DNA of 64,000 nucleotides from Mannheimia granulomatis (GTDB lineage Bacteria; Pseudomonadota; Gammaproteobacteria; Enterobacterales; Pasteurellaceae): positions 2,097,716 to 2,161,715 of the forward strand of contig NZ_CP015030.1 of assembly GCF_011455695.1 (NCBI RefSeq). The letters are read 5' to 3'. Numbering within the stretch: the stretch's first letter is position 1; each line of letters starts with the position of its first letter. A program made the position numbers and the translations under genes. Under the pieces are notes generated by a model, which made no database searches, had not been told where the DNA came from, and saw only the letters and a program-made list of their open reading frames with translations. This document shows positions 8,302 to 17,786 of the stretch, one piece after another.

Positions 8302-10299
8302 TTAAGATGTCTTAGCAGATGTTTTCGCTTTTTTACTTGGCGTTTTTTCTGCTTTTTTTGCCTCTTTTTTCACAGGTGGTTTATCGGTCGTTGCCGCTTT
8401 CCTCGTTTTCTTGGGTTTAGCGGTTTCTGTCTGTGAGTGTGTCGTTGCAATCCACTCATTCACCTTGGCCAAGAAGATTTGTCCCATTGGGCGAGGGTCA
8501 CCGGAGAATAAGGTTTGCAATCTATTATTTTCAATAATATAACGGCGAATTGCTAAACGTTCCTCATGGTTTTCTGCTAAGCGAATTGCACAGTTAACAT
8601 ATTCATCTGCGGTTTGGGTAATCAACCATTCCGGTAAACCCAAGCGTTTAAATAAACCTTCATCAATATGTTCATGCACTTCAGGTCCGGTTTTGCAAAC
8701 GCCTACTAAGCCGAGTGTTACCATATCAATGATGCCATTTGTATTACCAAACGGGAACGGGTTGACCATCATATCACAGCGATGTAACACACTTAGATAT
8801 TCCTCGTAAGGTAAATGAGCATGAGCAGTTGCATCAGAACCTAAGTAACTTTTAATAAAGCGCTCTACATAAGGATGTGTAATACCACTTGATTGACCTA
8901 AGGCAAAATGGAAATGCACTTTCACTTTTGCTCTATCACGAATCGCTTTTAAGGCTTCAAGGAAATAAGGGTTTAGCTTCATGGTTGTTGATGCAATACC
9001 GATATTCACCGCTTCCGGTTTTTCACGTAGGTTATATACGACAGAATTCGGTGCTAATGCAGATGGCACATAAGGCAGAGCATCTTTGGGTAAGCGTAAT
9101 AATTTTTCGCTAAAACACTCCTCAGTCCCTACATAATCATCTTCTACCACAACATATTCAATAAAATCAGAATGAGTCGTTGCCGGATGACCGAGTGCCA
9201 CGGCTTGAATCGGAGCAAAACGGGCATTGCTGGCAAAAATAGTGGTTAAATCCATACCGATACTTGGCATATAGAATACTGCAGGACCGTTTTGCTCACA
9301 AAGTTCTCTAATAAACCAAAGGCGATCAAATAACGTTCCCTCTTTTGGTGTTTCATGGAATTCATCAAAAACAGCACGTCCTGCTTCATCAACTGCTTCA
9401 CTACCTAATCCAATCAAATAAAAATGCTCACGAGCAGCAACCATTGAGGTTGAATGGGTTCGATAAATAGAGTGTGCAGAATGGAAATGCTCTAATAATA
9501 CCACCATAACAGGTTTGCCGTTACGCTCGCCTAACTGCGTGATTTGTCTGTCTTCCCAGCCTGCGAATAGTAGATGGCGGCGAATAACTTCATTTAATGC
9601 CCGTTTTACGTCATGTTTGTTTGCTGCCGTATCATAACTGCAATGCATATAGACATCGTGAGAAATCGAATTAGGCAATTTATTCAGATTTTCAATTTGC
9701 GCTAATTTAGATGGGAACCACTGCAAAATTGCCGCACGTTTTGAAAATGCTGTTGCTGTACCAATAAAGCGGGGAGACTGCAGAGCAAAACAAAGCGATG
9801 CAGTTAAATCTGGCGATGCTCCCCAAGCAGTATCTAGATTTAATGAGATATTTGATTCCGGCAAATATAAAATACAAAACTTAATCAACGCGGATAAAGT
9901 TGCTTCTAAATCTACGGAGTTGATATCTGTAGTGTTTTTATTTTTATTGTATGAACGCAAAATATGGTCGGCGTTTACATATGGAGAACTGGCGAAAATC
10001 AAGGCGATCCAGCGTTGCAGAGTTAAAAAACGCAAAGCACCGTGCTCTGAAATTTCCATTGCAGGATCTTCAAATAAACGGGTAATTGCGACTGCCATTC
10101 GAGTACAAAAGTAGATCGCTTGTTCCTTTTCTAAATTGTCAAGTTGGCTCGGTGTGTCAAATTCGATCCCGGAAGTTCCACCGAAGTTGCTATCTAATTT
10201 CGAAAGGATAGCTAACAACTCATTACAAGCACCTTCATAATCTTTAGCTGCGACAGCTTTTTCAAAGCGAATAACGCTAGGCAGTTTTTCTTCTGACAT
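8302..10299 (-). CDS. ngt: HMW1C-like cytoplasmic N-glycosyltransferase (GT41) with lysine-rich tail
   Basis: A 665-residue protein matching A. pleuropneumoniae NGT along its length. It has an N-terminal all-alpha domain and a GT-B catalytic domain with conserved blocks such as HFHSAHSIYRTHSTSM, IASTTMKLNPYF and NPFPFGNTNGIID. This soluble family transfers glucose from UDP-glucose to asparagine in N-X-S/T sites of proteins, often autotransporter adhesins, before export. Residues 621-665 form an extra tail with about 14 lysines plus Ala/Pro/Thr, which the roughly 620-residue A. pleuropneumoniae enzyme lacks. It sits 9 bases after rimO, as in that species, but the downstream agt polymerase gene is missing: the next gene is the convergent yjjW. 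Confidence 0.92.
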   Translation of the reverse strand: MSEEKLPSVIRFEKAVAAKDYEGACNELLAILSKLDSNFGGTSGIEFDTPSQLDNLEKEQAIYFCTRMAVAITRLFEDPAMEISEHGALRFLTLQRWIALIFASSPYVNADHILRSYNKNKNTTDINSVDLEATLSALIKFCILYLPESNISLNLDTAWGASPDLTASLCFALQSPRFIGTATAFSKRAAILQWFPSKLAQIENLNKLPNSISHDVYMHCSYDTAANKHDVKRALNEVIRRHLLFAGWEDRQITQLGERNGKPVMVVLLEHFHSAHSIYRTHSTSMVAAREHFYLIGLGSEAVDEAGRAVFDEFHETPKEGTLFDRLWFIRELCEQNGPAVFYMPSIGMDLTTIFASNARFAPIQAVALGHPATTHSDFIEYVVVEDDYVGTEECFSEKLLRLPKDALPYVPSALAPNSVVYNLREKPEAVNIGIASTTMKLNPYFLEALKAIRDRAKVKVHFHFALGQSSGITHPYVERFIKSYLGSDATAHAHLPYEEYLSVLHRCDMMVNPFPFGNTNGIIDMVTLGLVGVCKTGPEVHEHIDEGLFKRLGLPEWLITQTADEYVNCAIRLAENHEERLAIRRYIIENNRLQTLFSGDPRPMGQIFLAKVNEWIATTHSQTETAKPKKTRKAATTDKPPVKKEAKKAEKTPSKKAKTSAKTS

Positions 10300-10308
10300 G
10301 ATTTGTCC

Positions 10309-11643
10309 TTAATTTAATGTTCCCCACAGATCATATTCATCTGCGTTTGTAATTGTGACTGAAATAATTTGGCCTACAGTAATATCGCGGTTTGCGGGGT
10401 TATCGACATAAACCAAACCGTCAATTTCCGGTGCGTCCGCTTGAGAGCGCCCGATAATGCCTTCTTCATCAATTTCATCGACGATGACTTGCAAAGTTTT
10501 ACCGATTTTACGCTGTAAACGTTCGGCAGAAATTTGTTGTTGTAGTGCCATAAAGCGGTGGAAACGTTCCTCTTTAATTTCTTCCGGCACTTGATCTTCC
10601 ATCTCAGTTGCGACAGCTCCTTCAACCGGGCTGAATTTGAAACAGCCTACACGATCTAATTGTGCCTCCTGTAAGAAATCAAGCAGCATTTGGAAATCTT
10701 CTTCGGTTTCGCCTGGGAAACCAACGATAAAGGTCGAGCGAATAGTTAAATCCGGGCAGATTTCACGCCATTTTTTGATGCGTTCCAGTGTGCGATCAAT
10801 CGAGCCAGGGCGTTTCATGGCTTTTAAAATTTTCGGGCTTGCGTGTTGTAACGGCATATCCAAATACGGCAGGATTTTACCGCTTGCCATCAGTGGAATT
10901 AAGTCATCAACACTTGGATACGGGTAAACATAATGCAAACGCACCCACGCACCGAGTGTGCCAAGCTGTTCGCATAGTGTGGTTAAATCGTTTTTGATCG
11001 GCATACCGTTCCAGAATACGGTTTTTGAGCCGCTTTCGCGTTTTTTGTCCATTGCATACGCTGATGTGTCTTGTGATACAACCAAAATCTCTTTCACGCC
11101 TGCATCAACCAAGCGTTTTGCTTCATCCAGCACCTGCACAATCGAACGGCTGTCTAAATTGCCCCGCATAGACGGAATAATACAGAAGGTACAACGGTGG
11201 TCGCAGCCTTCAGAAATTTTTAGGTAGGCGTAATGTTTGGGCGTCAGTTTTACCCCTTGTTTCGGTACGAGATTTACATAAGGGTTATATTCCGGACGTG
11301 GCACATATTTATGTACGTGTTGCATCACCGCCTCATAACTGTGTGGGCCGGTAATTTCCAACACTTGCGGGTGGACCTCGCGAATTTGATTCTCTTTAGC
11401 ACCCAAGCAGCCGGTGACAATTACTTTACCGTTGTTTTGTAATGCTTCACCGATACTTTCGAGTGATTCCTGCACTGCACTGTCGATAAAACCACAGGTG
11501 TTTACAATGACTAAATCTGCCCCTTCGTAGCTTGGAATAATATTGTAACCGTCAGAACGTAGCTCCGTTAAAATACGCTCTGAATCCACAAGGTTTTTAG
11601 GACAGCCTAGGCTGATAAATCCGATATTTGGTGAAGCACTCAT
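10309..11643 (-). CDS. rimO: ribosomal protein S12 methylthiotransferase RimO
   Basis: A 444-residue radical-SAM methylthiotransferase that adds a methylthio group to the conserved aspartate of ribosomal protein S12. The N-terminal UPF0004 domain has Cys14, Cys50 and Cys79 for the auxiliary cluster. The radical-SAM cluster is Cys147/Cys151/Cys154 (CDHRCTFC). A C-terminal TRAM domain begins around residue 375. Length and motif order match the family. It is the first gene of a two-gene unit with ngt, with which it appears to be translated in tandem. Confidence 0.95.
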   Translation of the reverse strand: MSASPNIGFISLGCPKNLVDSERILTELRSDGYNIIPSYEGADLVIVNTCGFIDSAVQESLESIGEALQNNGKVIVTGCLGAKENQIREVHPQVLEITGPHSYEAVMQHVHKYVPRPEYNPYVNLVPKQGVKLTPKHYAYLKISEGCDHRCTFCIIPSMRGNLDSRSIVQVLDEAKRLVDAGVKEILVVSQDTSAYAMDKKRESGSKTVFWNGMPIKNDLTTLCEQLGTLGAWVRLHYVYPYPSVDDLIPLMASGKILPYLDMPLQHASPKILKAMKRPGSIDRTLERIKKWREICPDLTIRSTFIVGFPGETEEDFQMLLDFLQEAQLDRVGCFKFSPVEGAVATEMEDQVPEEIKEERFHRFMALQQQISAERLQRKIGKTLQVIVDEIDEEGIIGRSQADAPEIDGLVYVDNPANRDITVGQIISVTITNADEYDLWGTLN

Positions 11644-11671
11644 ATAACTCTCAATATAAAAAATAAAAATC

Positions 11672-11728
11672 CCTACAATTTTGTTTTGTAGGTAAAAAAG
11701 TTGGGCAAGATTTTACAAAATCTTGCCC
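11672..11728 (-). terminator. tandem terminators after mtnN
   Basis: The first hairpin (read on the minus strand) has 12-base arms, GGGCAAGATTTT and its complement (11703-11728), followed by a T-run. A second, weaker stem with CCTACAA arms (11672-11693) is followed by another T-rich stretch. An uptake signal lies beside them at about 11740. Confidence 0.75.
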
Positions 11729-11796
11729 TAAATAGCGATAACAAGCGGTCAAATTTTAATAAACATTTACAAACTTGAAACTAGCTTAATTAAGTC

Positions 11797-12489
11797 CTAA
11801 TCTAAATCAGTGAGCATCGCAATGACAATCGCAGAAGACTTTTCTGCCGCTAGCGGTAAAAATTCTTCAAAGGAAAGATGAGATTCTTTATCCGCTACAT
11901 CTGAAACTGCACGCACTACTACGAAAGGCACATCAAAAGCGTGGCAGACTTGAGCAATCGCTGCAGCTTCCATTTCAACTGCAATCACATTTGGGAAGTT
12001 ATGGCGGATATCTGCGATTTTTTCGGCTCCGTTAATAAAAGCATCACCACTACAGATTAAACCAGAAACCACGTTAAAACCGGCTTTTTGTGCCTCTTTT
12101 TTAGCAAATTCCACTAATTCCTCATTAGGTAAGAATGCCGCCGGATTTGACGGAAGCTGCCCGATTTCATAACCGAAGGCAGTAACATCAACATCATGAT
12201 GGCGTACTTCCGTAGAGATAAGAATATCACCGACATTTAAATTTGGGTCTAAGCCACCGGCAGAGCCTGTATTAATGATTAAATCCGGCTGCACGAGTTG
12301 TATAAGCAGTGTTGTACCGACAGCTGCCGATACTTTACCGATTCCCGATTGTAATAATGCCACACGGGTGTGATTGATTTTTCCTTCAAAAATTTTACAG
12401 CCGGCTAATTCGGTTACTTTAGGTTCTACCATTAAATTACGTAGAATTTCAATTTCTTGTGCCATTGCACCAATAATACCAATTTTCAT
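11797..12489 (-). CDS. mtnN: 5'-methylthioadenosine/S-adenosylhomocysteine nucleosidase
   Basis: A 230-residue PNP/UDP-phosphorylase-family enzyme that hydrolyses methylthioadenosine and S-adenosylhomocysteine to adenine plus the thioribose product. It feeds methionine salvage and the activated methyl cycle (and LuxS). Diagnostic segments are [14 protein letters not shown] at the start (catalytic Glu12), [18 protein letters not shown] for ribose contact, and RAVSDVAD with the proton-donor Asp. Full length, cytoplasmic, with its own terminators downstream. Confidence 0.95.
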   Translation of the reverse strand: MKIGIIGAMAQEIEILRNLMVEPKVTELAGCKIFEGKINHTRVALLQSGIGKVSAAVGTTLLIQLVQPDLIINTGSAGGLDPNLNVGDILISTEVRHHDVDVTAFGYEIGQLPSNPAAFLPNEELVEFAKKEAQKAGFNVVSGLICSGDAFINGAEKIADIRHNFPNVIAVEMEAAAIAQVCHAFDVPFVVVRAVSDVADKESHLSFEEFLPLAAEKSSAIVIAMLTDLD

Positions 12490-12534
12490 CTTTTCTCTTC
12501 TTCTGTTTTTATGTGTGAAAACACTATTATAGCA

Positions 12535-12756
12535 TTAATAGTGTGGTGGAGGCGTTTCTTCTGCTTGAGACGTAATTTGACTTCCTTGGATACCCTTAAA
12601 CTTTTCTGCTAAGTGGCGGATTTGGGTTTGTAGCTTATCTACAGCAAATTGCTGCTCGATTAGAGATTGGTTTAATTCCTCAATAATCAGCTCTTGAAAC
12701 GCAACTTTTGTTTCTAATTCGGTAATTCTCATTGAAACTGTATAATTATCATCCAT
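12535..12756 (-). CDS. slyX: SlyX family protein
   Basis: A short coiled-coil protein ending in the family signature SQAEETPPPHY. The frame is open to 12807, but residues before MDDNYTV are not like SlyX and would run into the divergent fkpA promoter. I therefore start at 12756 (73 residues); the ATG at 12732 (MRITELE) is also possible because neither has a clear ribosome site. The molecular function is unknown. SlyX next to divergent fkpA is a conserved gammaproteobacterial arrangement. Confidence 0.85.
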   Translation of the reverse strand: MDDNYTVSMRITELETKVAFQELIIEELNQSLIEQQFAVDKLQTQIRHLAEKFKGIQGSQITSQAEETPPPHY

Positions 12757-12842
12757 TTTGAGTAAAAAAAGGTTGTGTGAAACGGAATTACACTTTACCC
12801 TATCCAAATAATTCTTAACAGTTATTTTTATAAGGAAAAATT

Positions 12843-13568
12843 ATGTTAAAAACGAAATTATCCACTCTTGCTATTATCACCTCTGCTTTTTTTGCAACTC
12901 AGGTAATGGCTGAAGAAAAAGCTGACCCGAAATTTGTTGATGATTCATCTTATGCGGTTGGTGTATTGTTGGGTAAAAATATTGAAGGTGTGATGGAATC
13001 ACAAAAACACATTTTTACTTATAATCAAGATAAAATTATTGCCGGTGTGCAAGATACGATTAAGAAAACCGGTAAGTTAACCGATGAAGATTTACAAAAG
13101 CATTTAAAATCATTAGATGCTTATTTATCGGCTAAAGAAGCGAAAATTACCGAAGAAAAGAATAAAGTAGCCCTAGCTTCCGGTGATAAATTCCGTGCGG
13201 ATTATAAAAAACAATCCGGTGTGAAAGAAACCTCTTCGGGTCTGCTTTATAAAATTGAAAAGGCAGGTGAAGGTAGCTCACCAAAACCAGAAGATACTGT
13301 AAAAGTACATTATAAAGGTACATTAACAGACGGTACGGTTTTTGATAGCTCATACGATCGTGGTGAGCCAATTGAGTTTCAATTGAGTCAATTAATCCCG
13401 GGATGGATTGAGGCGATTCCAATGCTGAAAAAAGGCGGAAAAATGGAAATTGTTCTACCGCCGAAATTAGGTTATGGTGAGCGTGCTGCGGGTAAAATTC
13501 CAGCAAATTCAACCTTAAAATTTGAAATTGAATTATTAGATTTCAAAGCGGCTGAAGAGAAAAAATAA
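12843..13568 (+). CDS. fkpA: FkpA, periplasmic FKBP-type peptidyl-prolyl isomerase
   Basis: A 241-residue folding chaperone. It has a signal peptide (about 1-23, ending QVMA), an N-terminal helical dimerisation domain (about 30-120) and a C-terminal FKBP domain with VHYKGTLTDGTVFDSS and LPPKLGYGERAAG. It catalyses proline cis-trans isomerisation and assists outer-membrane and secreted protein folding in the periplasm. It is divergent from slyX and followed by yheO-tusDCB, a familiar enterobacterial and Haemophilus order. Confidence 0.95.
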   Translation: MLKTKLSTLAIITSAFFATQVMAEEKADPKFVDDSSYAVGVLLGKNIEGVMESQKHIFTYNQDKIIAGVQDTIKKTGKLTDEDLQKHLKSLDAYLSAKEAKITEEKNKVALASGDKFRADYKKQSGVKETSSGLLYKIEKAGEGSSPKPEDTVKVHYKGTLTDGTVFDSSYDRGEPIEFQLSQLIPGWIEAIPMLKKGGKMEIVLPPKLGYGERAAGKIPANSTLKFEIELLDFKAAEEKK

Positions 13569-13595
13569 GCCAAAGCCCTAAGTAATTGAATCTAC

Positions 13596-13706
13596 ACAAG
13601 CGGTCGGATTTGTTATAAGATTTACAGGCTTGCGTTTGAATATTGATTAAGTTGATATTCAAGCGTGGGCATTTTGCAAAATTTTTATAAAATCTGACCG
13701 CTTGTA
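13596..13706. repeat. inverted pair of uptake signal sequences enclosing a second hairpin
   Basis: An uptake signal at about 13598-13615 (ACAAGCGGTCGGATTTTG-like, core visible) is mirrored by an inverted copy at about 13690-13705. Together they can form a stem of roughly 17 bp. Between them, GCGTTTGAATATTGA and TGATATTCAAGCGT form a further stem. It probably ends fkpA transcription. The right-hand copy finishes only a few bases before the yheO ATG. Confidence 0.65.
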
Positions 13707-13708
13707 TT

Positions 13709-14365
13709 ATGACAAAAAAATTCACGCCTTTTTCAGACGAAGATCATGCTATCCTCGCCTCTTACTTTCCTATCGTTGATGGTATTGCTGCCTTAATTGG
13801 TGAGCATTGCGAAATTGTACTTCACTCATTAGAGTTTCTGGAGCATTCTGCAATTTATATTGCCAACGGGCATAATACTAATCGCAAAATTGGTTCACCG
13901 ATTACCGATCGTGCATTGAAATCTTTACATCACATGGCAACCGATAGCGTGTCTAAGCCTTATTTTACGAAAGCAAAAGGTGGTGTATTGATGAAATCAA
14001 TTACTATCGCTATTCGTAATGGAAAACAGCACGTAATTGGTTTATTGTGTGTGAATATCAATTTAGAAGTACCTACCTCACAATTCTTAAGTTCCTTTAT
14101 TTCACCATTAGATACAGAAGCTGAGGTTACTTTTGCCAGTTCAGTAGAAGATTTGGTGTCACAGACTATTCAAACGACGATTGATGATGTGATGGCAGAT
14201 CGTCAAATTTCCAACAATAATAAAAATCGACAAATTGTTCTTTCATTATTTGAGAAAGGCATTTTTGATATTAAAGATTCCATTAACCAAGTGGCGGAAA
14301 AGTTAGATATTTCGCGTCATACGGTTTATCTCTATATTCGTCAAATTAAACAGGATAATGATTAA
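13709..14365 (+). CDS. yheO: YheO-like PAS/HTH transcriptional regulator
   Basis: A 218-residue protein closely matching E. coli YheO. An N-terminal YheO-like PAS domain ([28 protein letters not shown]) is followed by a C-terminal helix-turn-helix (about 185-215, [15 protein letters not shown]). Its targets are unknown; it always sits before tusDCB and may control it. The start is odd: no Shine-Dalgarno can be seen, because an inverted uptake signal sequence occupies the region just before the ATG. The stop codon overlaps the tusD ATG by one base. Confidence 0.88.
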   Translation: MTKKFTPFSDEDHAILASYFPIVDGIAALIGEHCEIVLHSLEFLEHSAIYIANGHNTNRKIGSPITDRALKSLHHMATDSVSKPYFTKAKGGVLMKSITIAIRNGKQHVIGLLCVNINLEVPTSQFLSSFISPLDTEAEVTFASSVEDLVSQTIQTTIDDVMADRQISNNNKNRQIVLSLFEKGIFDIKDSINQVAEKLDISRHTVYLYIRQIKQDND

Positions 14366-14742
14366 TGGATTATGTATTAGCGGTAAAATCGCCGGTTTAT
14401 GGTTCTCAAGCGGCATTTTTGGCATACCAAGTGGCAGAAGAGCTTATCAAAGCAAATCACACCATCCGTCAAGTCTTTTTCTTTCAAGACGGAGTCAGTA
14501 ATGCCAATGCTTTTGTCAATGCTGCAACAGATGAGATTAATTTAGTCGAGATGTGGAAAAATCTAGCAAAATCTCACCGCTTGCCACTGCATTTATGTAT
14601 TGCAGCAGCACAACGCAGAGGCGTTGTTGATGAGCAAAGTTCTCATAACCAAGCAAACAATTTAGCCGAATGTTTTACCCTTGCCGGCTTAGGTGAATTT
14701 AGCCAAGCAGTGCTAAAAGCCGATAGATTACTGATATTTTAA
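14365..14742 (+). CDS. tusD: TusD, sulfur-relay protein
   Basis: A 125-residue DsrE-family subunit of the TusBCD complex, which passes persulfide sulfur from TusA to TusE and MnmA for 2-thiolation of the tRNA wobble uridine. The catalytic Cys is Cys78 ([14 protein letters not shown]), the same position as in E. coli. Its ATG overlaps the yheO stop codon, and tusC begins 1 base after its stop. Confidence 0.93.
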   Translation: MDYVLAVKSPVYGSQAAFLAYQVAEELIKANHTIRQVFFFQDGVSNANAFVNAATDEINLVEMWKNLAKSHRLPLHLCIAAAQRRGVVDEQSSHNQANNLAECFTLAGLGEFSQAVLKADRLLIF

Positions 14743-14743
14743 A

Positions 14744-15115
14744 ATGAAAAAATACAAGCTCGCTTTTTTATTTACACAGCCACCTTTCGGCACTGCTGTT
14801 AGCCGTGAAGGGCTAGATACTTTATTGGCTGCCAGTGCATTTTGCGATGAACAAGATATCGCTATTTGCTTTTTGAATGATGGCGTATTTAATTTGGTTG
14901 CCGGTCAGCAACCGGAGATATTGCTGCAAAAAGATCATATTTCTACTTTTAAACTATTGTCGCTTTATGATTTAAATGAGTGCTTTGTCTGCCAAGATTC
15001 TGTGAAGGCACGTCAATTAGAGCAAGCGCAGTGGATGCTTGCGAATATCCAATTTAAAACACAGGTGGAGATTTTTACTATTCTCCAACAAGCAGAAAAA
15101 GTGCTGACTTTTTAA
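14744..15115 (+). CDS. tusC: TusC, sulfur-relay protein
   Basis: A 123-residue DsrF-like subunit of the TusBCD heterohexamer. The start (KYKLAFLFTQPPFGTAVSREGLD) is characteristic. It is a structural partner of TusD and lacks the catalytic cysteine loop of TusD. Co-translated in tusD-C-B order. Confidence 0.92.
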   Translation: MKKYKLAFLFTQPPFGTAVSREGLDTLLAASAFCDEQDIAICFLNDGVFNLVAGQQPEILLQKDHISTFKLLSLYDLNECFVCQDSVKARQLEQAQWMLANIQFKTQVEIFTILQQAEKVLTF

Positions 15116-15124
15116 GGAATATCA

Positions 15125-15400
15125 ATGCTTTATACATTTTCGAAAGCGCAATATGATGCTGAAACGCTAGACACTTTTTTAACGCATCTTAATGAGAACG
15201 ATGTAGTTGTGTTATGGCAAGATGGGGTGCTGCAAGCGGTCAAAAATCAAGATTTTTTTGCGAAATTGCCTCACTGCTATCTTCTAGAACAAGATGTGGT
15301 TGCCAGGGGGTTAAATGCGTCGCTTCAAATATTTAAAACCCTTTCATTATATGAATTCATTGGTTTAACTGAAAAAAATTTTCCACAAATTGCACTTTAG
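15125..15400 (+). CDS. tusB: TusB, sulfur-relay protein
   Basis: A 91-residue DsrH-like subunit of TusBCD, starting MLYTFSKAQYDAETLDTFL. It follows tusC by 9 bases with an AAGGAATATC ribosome site. An uptake signal (GCAAGCGGTC, about 15234) lies inside the coding sequence. Confidence 0.9.
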   Translation: MLYTFSKAQYDAETLDTFLTHLNENDVVVLWQDGVLQAVKNQDFFAKLPHCYLLEQDVVARGLNASLQIFKTLSLYEFIGLTEKNFPQIAL

Positions 15401-15471
15401 CGAATAATAGTTTTGTCAGTAATGGTATTTTAGATTATGATGTAATCAATTCTTAAATGAGGGAAAATCCA

Positions 15472-16416
15472 ATGAAAGCAAAATATCTTGTTTCGTTAGT
15501 CGCAATGGTACCACTATTAGCAACAGCAGAAGAAAATACGACCTGGGTTGATAAACAACACGCTACGGTTAGTAATAAGTTAGATAATTGGGCGGACAAT
15601 ATTAATACTTGGTTAGGTGAAACAGACCCGAATAAACCGGGCACTGCAAGTTTACGTATTATGTTGGACAGTAAATGGAACCCTCACGATAAATTTACCT
15701 ACAAGCCTCGCGTTCGCGGAAAAATCAAGTTGCCGGTTTTGAAAAAACATCTTAATGTGGTATTTGGTGATGATGAGTTAGATAACGAAATTACCGATAA
15801 AACTCATGTTGGCAAAATGTACAAAAATCTTCCTCAAAATAAACGTTATAATTCCCGAGAGGCTCGAGATTCGAACTCATCTATCGGCTTACGTTGGTCA
15901 GACGGTATTAAAGCACTAGGCATTGAAACTGACCTTGATGCGGGTGTCCGTTCTGGTAGCGATATTTTCGGGCGTTTACGTATCAGCAAAGAATGGCAAA
16001 TCACTGACCAATTTAGCACCCGTTTAGAGCAAATCTACCGTTACGGTACCGAGAGTAAACATTATTTACGTACCAATTTTGAAAATAAATATCAAGAAAC
16101 GGATACTACGTTTATTATGAACCATACCCATTTTGAATATCGTCATGATGTAGATGAGGAGCGCAGCTGGGGAAACAGTTTATATCGTCAACATAATTTT
16201 AAACCGTTAACTCATATCAGCTATGGTATCTCATTTGGTGGACGTTTAGACAAAGATTTATCAAGATTTAATCATTGGGGGCCTTTTGTTAGCTATCGCC
16301 AACCGATTTGGCGTAATTGGCTATTTGTGCAACCGGAAATCAGTTTCTATAACGACAAAGACAATAACCGTAAACACTTTATCAATACCTTTGTTCGCTT
16401 AGAAGCGATTTTCTAG
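15472..16416 (+). CDS. conserved outer-membrane beta-barrel protein of unknown function
   Basis: A 314-residue exported protein from the ATG at 15472, chosen because GAGGGA sits 8 bases upstream; an ATG at 15457 in the same frame would contain that ribosome site. The signal peptide is about residues 1-19 (MKAKYLVSL... to ATA). The rest is rich in alternating aromatic and polar residues (RLEQIYRYG, HFEYRHD, FVSYRQPIWRNW) and ends in EAIF; a terminal aromatic residue is typical of outer-membrane barrels. I recognise no named family and no catalytic motif. It follows tusB by about 70 bases and may have its own promoter. Confidence 0.7.
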   Translation: MKAKYLVSLVAMVPLLATAEENTTWVDKQHATVSNKLDNWADNINTWLGETDPNKPGTASLRIMLDSKWNPHDKFTYKPRVRGKIKLPVLKKHLNVVFGDDELDNEITDKTHVGKMYKNLPQNKRYNSREARDSNSSIGLRWSDGIKALGIETDLDAGVRSGSDIFGRLRISKEWQITDQFSTRLEQIYRYGTESKHYLRTNFENKYQETDTTFIMNHTHFEYRHDVDEERSWGNSLYRQHNFKPLTHISYGISFGGRLDKDLSRFNHWGPFVSYRQPIWRNWLFVQPEISFYNDKDNNRKHFINTFVRLEAIF

Positions 16417-16428
16417 TAGATGAAAATA

Positions 16429-16478
16429 CAAGCGGTCAGAATTTGCAAAAAAATAACAAATTCTGACCGCTATTTTTT
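16429..16478. terminator. bidirectional terminator built from inverted uptake signals
   Basis: Two uptake signals in opposite orientation (about 16431-16446 and 16456-16471) form a 15-16 bp stem with a short A-rich loop and a T-run on the plus side. It lies between the convergent outer-membrane protein gene and ulaD. Confidence 0.8.
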
Positions 16479-16486
16479 ATGGGAGA

Positions 16487-17167
16487 TTATGCCCAATATT
16501 TATCAATTTCCGCACGAATTGCTTCGGCAGTTTGTTTACCTTTTTCACCCACTAAAGCACGGCCTGCGATAAAGGCTTTCGCATTTTTGATTTCTTTAAA
16601 TAGATGAATATCTTCCGGCACGATACCGCCTGTGATCGATAACTCTAAACCTAGCGCAGAAAGCTGTTTCATTAATTCAACATCTTCAGCCGTCCAGCCT
16701 TTGCCTGCAAGTTCTGCATCACGAGAGCGATGGTAAATGGCTTGAGTAACCCCTAATTCCACCCATTCTTTTGCATCTTTTTCAACTGTCCAGTTGCCGT
16801 AGATTTCGATTTGAATCTCTTTTTTCACTTTAAGTTCAGGGTGTGCTGCATTGAACTCATCTGCCACTTTTTTGCAGGCTGCTTTAGTTGCAGGATGAGC
16901 AGCTGCTGAAACTGTTAACCAATCTGCACCGGCCTCAAATGCCATTTTGGCTAAAATTGCACCGCCATCGGTAGTTTTTAAATCGCACACAATGATGTGA
17001 TTTGGATGTAAAGCACGCAGGGTTGAGACAGCTTTCATGCCTTCTGCAAATGCAAGAATAGTACCTACCTCAATGATTTCGACTAGCTCTTCAGCCTGTT
17101 TGGCATCTGCCACGCCTTTTTCAAGACTAAGAGAATCAAGTGCAATTTGAAGCATTGGTTTTGACAT
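16487..17167 (-). CDS. ulaD: 3-keto-L-gulonate-6-phosphate decarboxylase
   Basis: A 226-residue OMP-decarboxylase-fold enzyme. It decarboxylates 3-keto-L-gulonate 6-phosphate to L-xylulose 5-phosphate, the third intracellular step of ascorbate fermentation (after PTS entry and UlaG). Visible family blocks are LQIALD at the start, DLKTTDGG with the metal-binding acid residues, IYGNWT, IYHRSRDAE and the C-terminal phosphate-binding SITGGI and FIAGRALVG. It is the last gene of the minus-strand ula operon. Confidence 0.93.
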   Translation of the reverse strand: MSKPMLQIALDSLSLEKGVADAKQAEELVEIIEVGTILAFAEGMKAVSTLRALHPNHIIVCDLKTTDGGAILAKMAFEAGADWLTVSAAAHPATKAACKKVADEFNAAHPELKVKKEIQIEIYGNWTVEKDAKEWVELGVTQAIYHRSRDAELAGKGWTAEDVELMKQLSALGLELSITGGIVPEDIHLFKEIKNAKAFIAGRALVGEKGKQTAEAIRAEIDKYWA

Positions 17168-17222
17168 AATTTATTCCTCTATATTTGGAGATTGTAAAAT
17201 TTTGGTGTTTTTTGCCCGCTTG

Positions 17223-17245
17223 TAGAGCGCAATTATTGCGCTCTA
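17223..17245 (-). repeat. perfect hairpin between ulaC and ulaD
   Basis: Ten-base arms TAGAGCGCAA / TTGCGCTCTA enclose a 3-base loop. There is no T-run, so it is more likely an mRNA processing or stability element inside the operon than a strong terminator. Confidence 0.6.
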
Positions 17246-17252
17246 GATAAGT

Positions 17253-17720
17253 TTAGTTTAATGCAGCATCAATTACCGCATATACCTCTTCTGCTGTTTT
17301 ACAACGGCGGATTTTATCTAAATCGACACCAGTGTCGCTATCAGGATCGTCTAGGACTTGGGTGATCTCCATTAAACCTTGCATATGTTGGTCAGAATCG
17401 CTACCGGCAAGGGTGAGCATTACGTGAACTGGCTCGTCTTCACCATCAAAATAGATTGGTGTGTCAAAAGTAACTAAGGCAAATGATGTTTTAATCACCC
17501 CTTCTTCTGGGCGAGCATGTGGCATTGCCAAGCCCGGCGCAAGAATGATATAAGGCCCCATTTCTTTAATTTTACTGACAATATTGTCATAGTAACATGG
17601 TTCAATTGTGCCAGCTTTTTCGAGTAAATCTGTCCCGATTTTAATAGCTTCTTCCCAGTTTGAAGCCGATTGGTTTAATAAAATTGAGTTATTTTCAATA
17701 AGAGATTGCTTTAAGTTCAT
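17253..17720 (-). CDS. ulaC: PTS ascorbate-specific EIIA component
   Basis: A 155-residue mannitol/fructose-type EIIA domain. The phosphorylated His is His68 in GLAMPHARPEEG. It accepts phosphate from HPr and passes it to the EIIB domain of the transporter encoded upstream in the operon. It matches E. coli UlaC in length and motif. Hairpins lie in the gaps on both sides of this gene. Confidence 0.93.
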   Translation of the reverse strand: MNLKQSLIENNSILLNQSASNWEEAIKIGTDLLEKAGTIEPCYYDNIVSKIKEMGPYIILAPGLAMPHARPEEGVIKTSFALVTFDTPIYFDGEDEPVHVMLTLAGSDSDQHMQGLMEITQVLDDPDSDTGVDLDKIRRCKTAEEVYAVIDAALN

Positions 17721-17750
17721 AACATTACCTTGTGCTGCTTAAGGAGGACG

Positions 17751-17773
17751 TCGCACGGGTTCTACCCGTGCGA
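17751..17773 (-). repeat. perfect GC-rich hairpin between aphA and ulaC
   Basis: Nine-base arms TCGCACGGG / CCCGTGCGA enclose a 5-base loop, standing out in an AT-rich gap. No T-run follows. It is probably an intra-operon mRNA element. Confidence 0.6.
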
Positions 17774-17786
17774 GGAGAAATATATC

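Noticed and set aside
12757-12807. 17-codon N-terminal extension of SlyX
   Set aside because: It runs into the divergent fkpA promoter region and is absent from known SlyX proteins.
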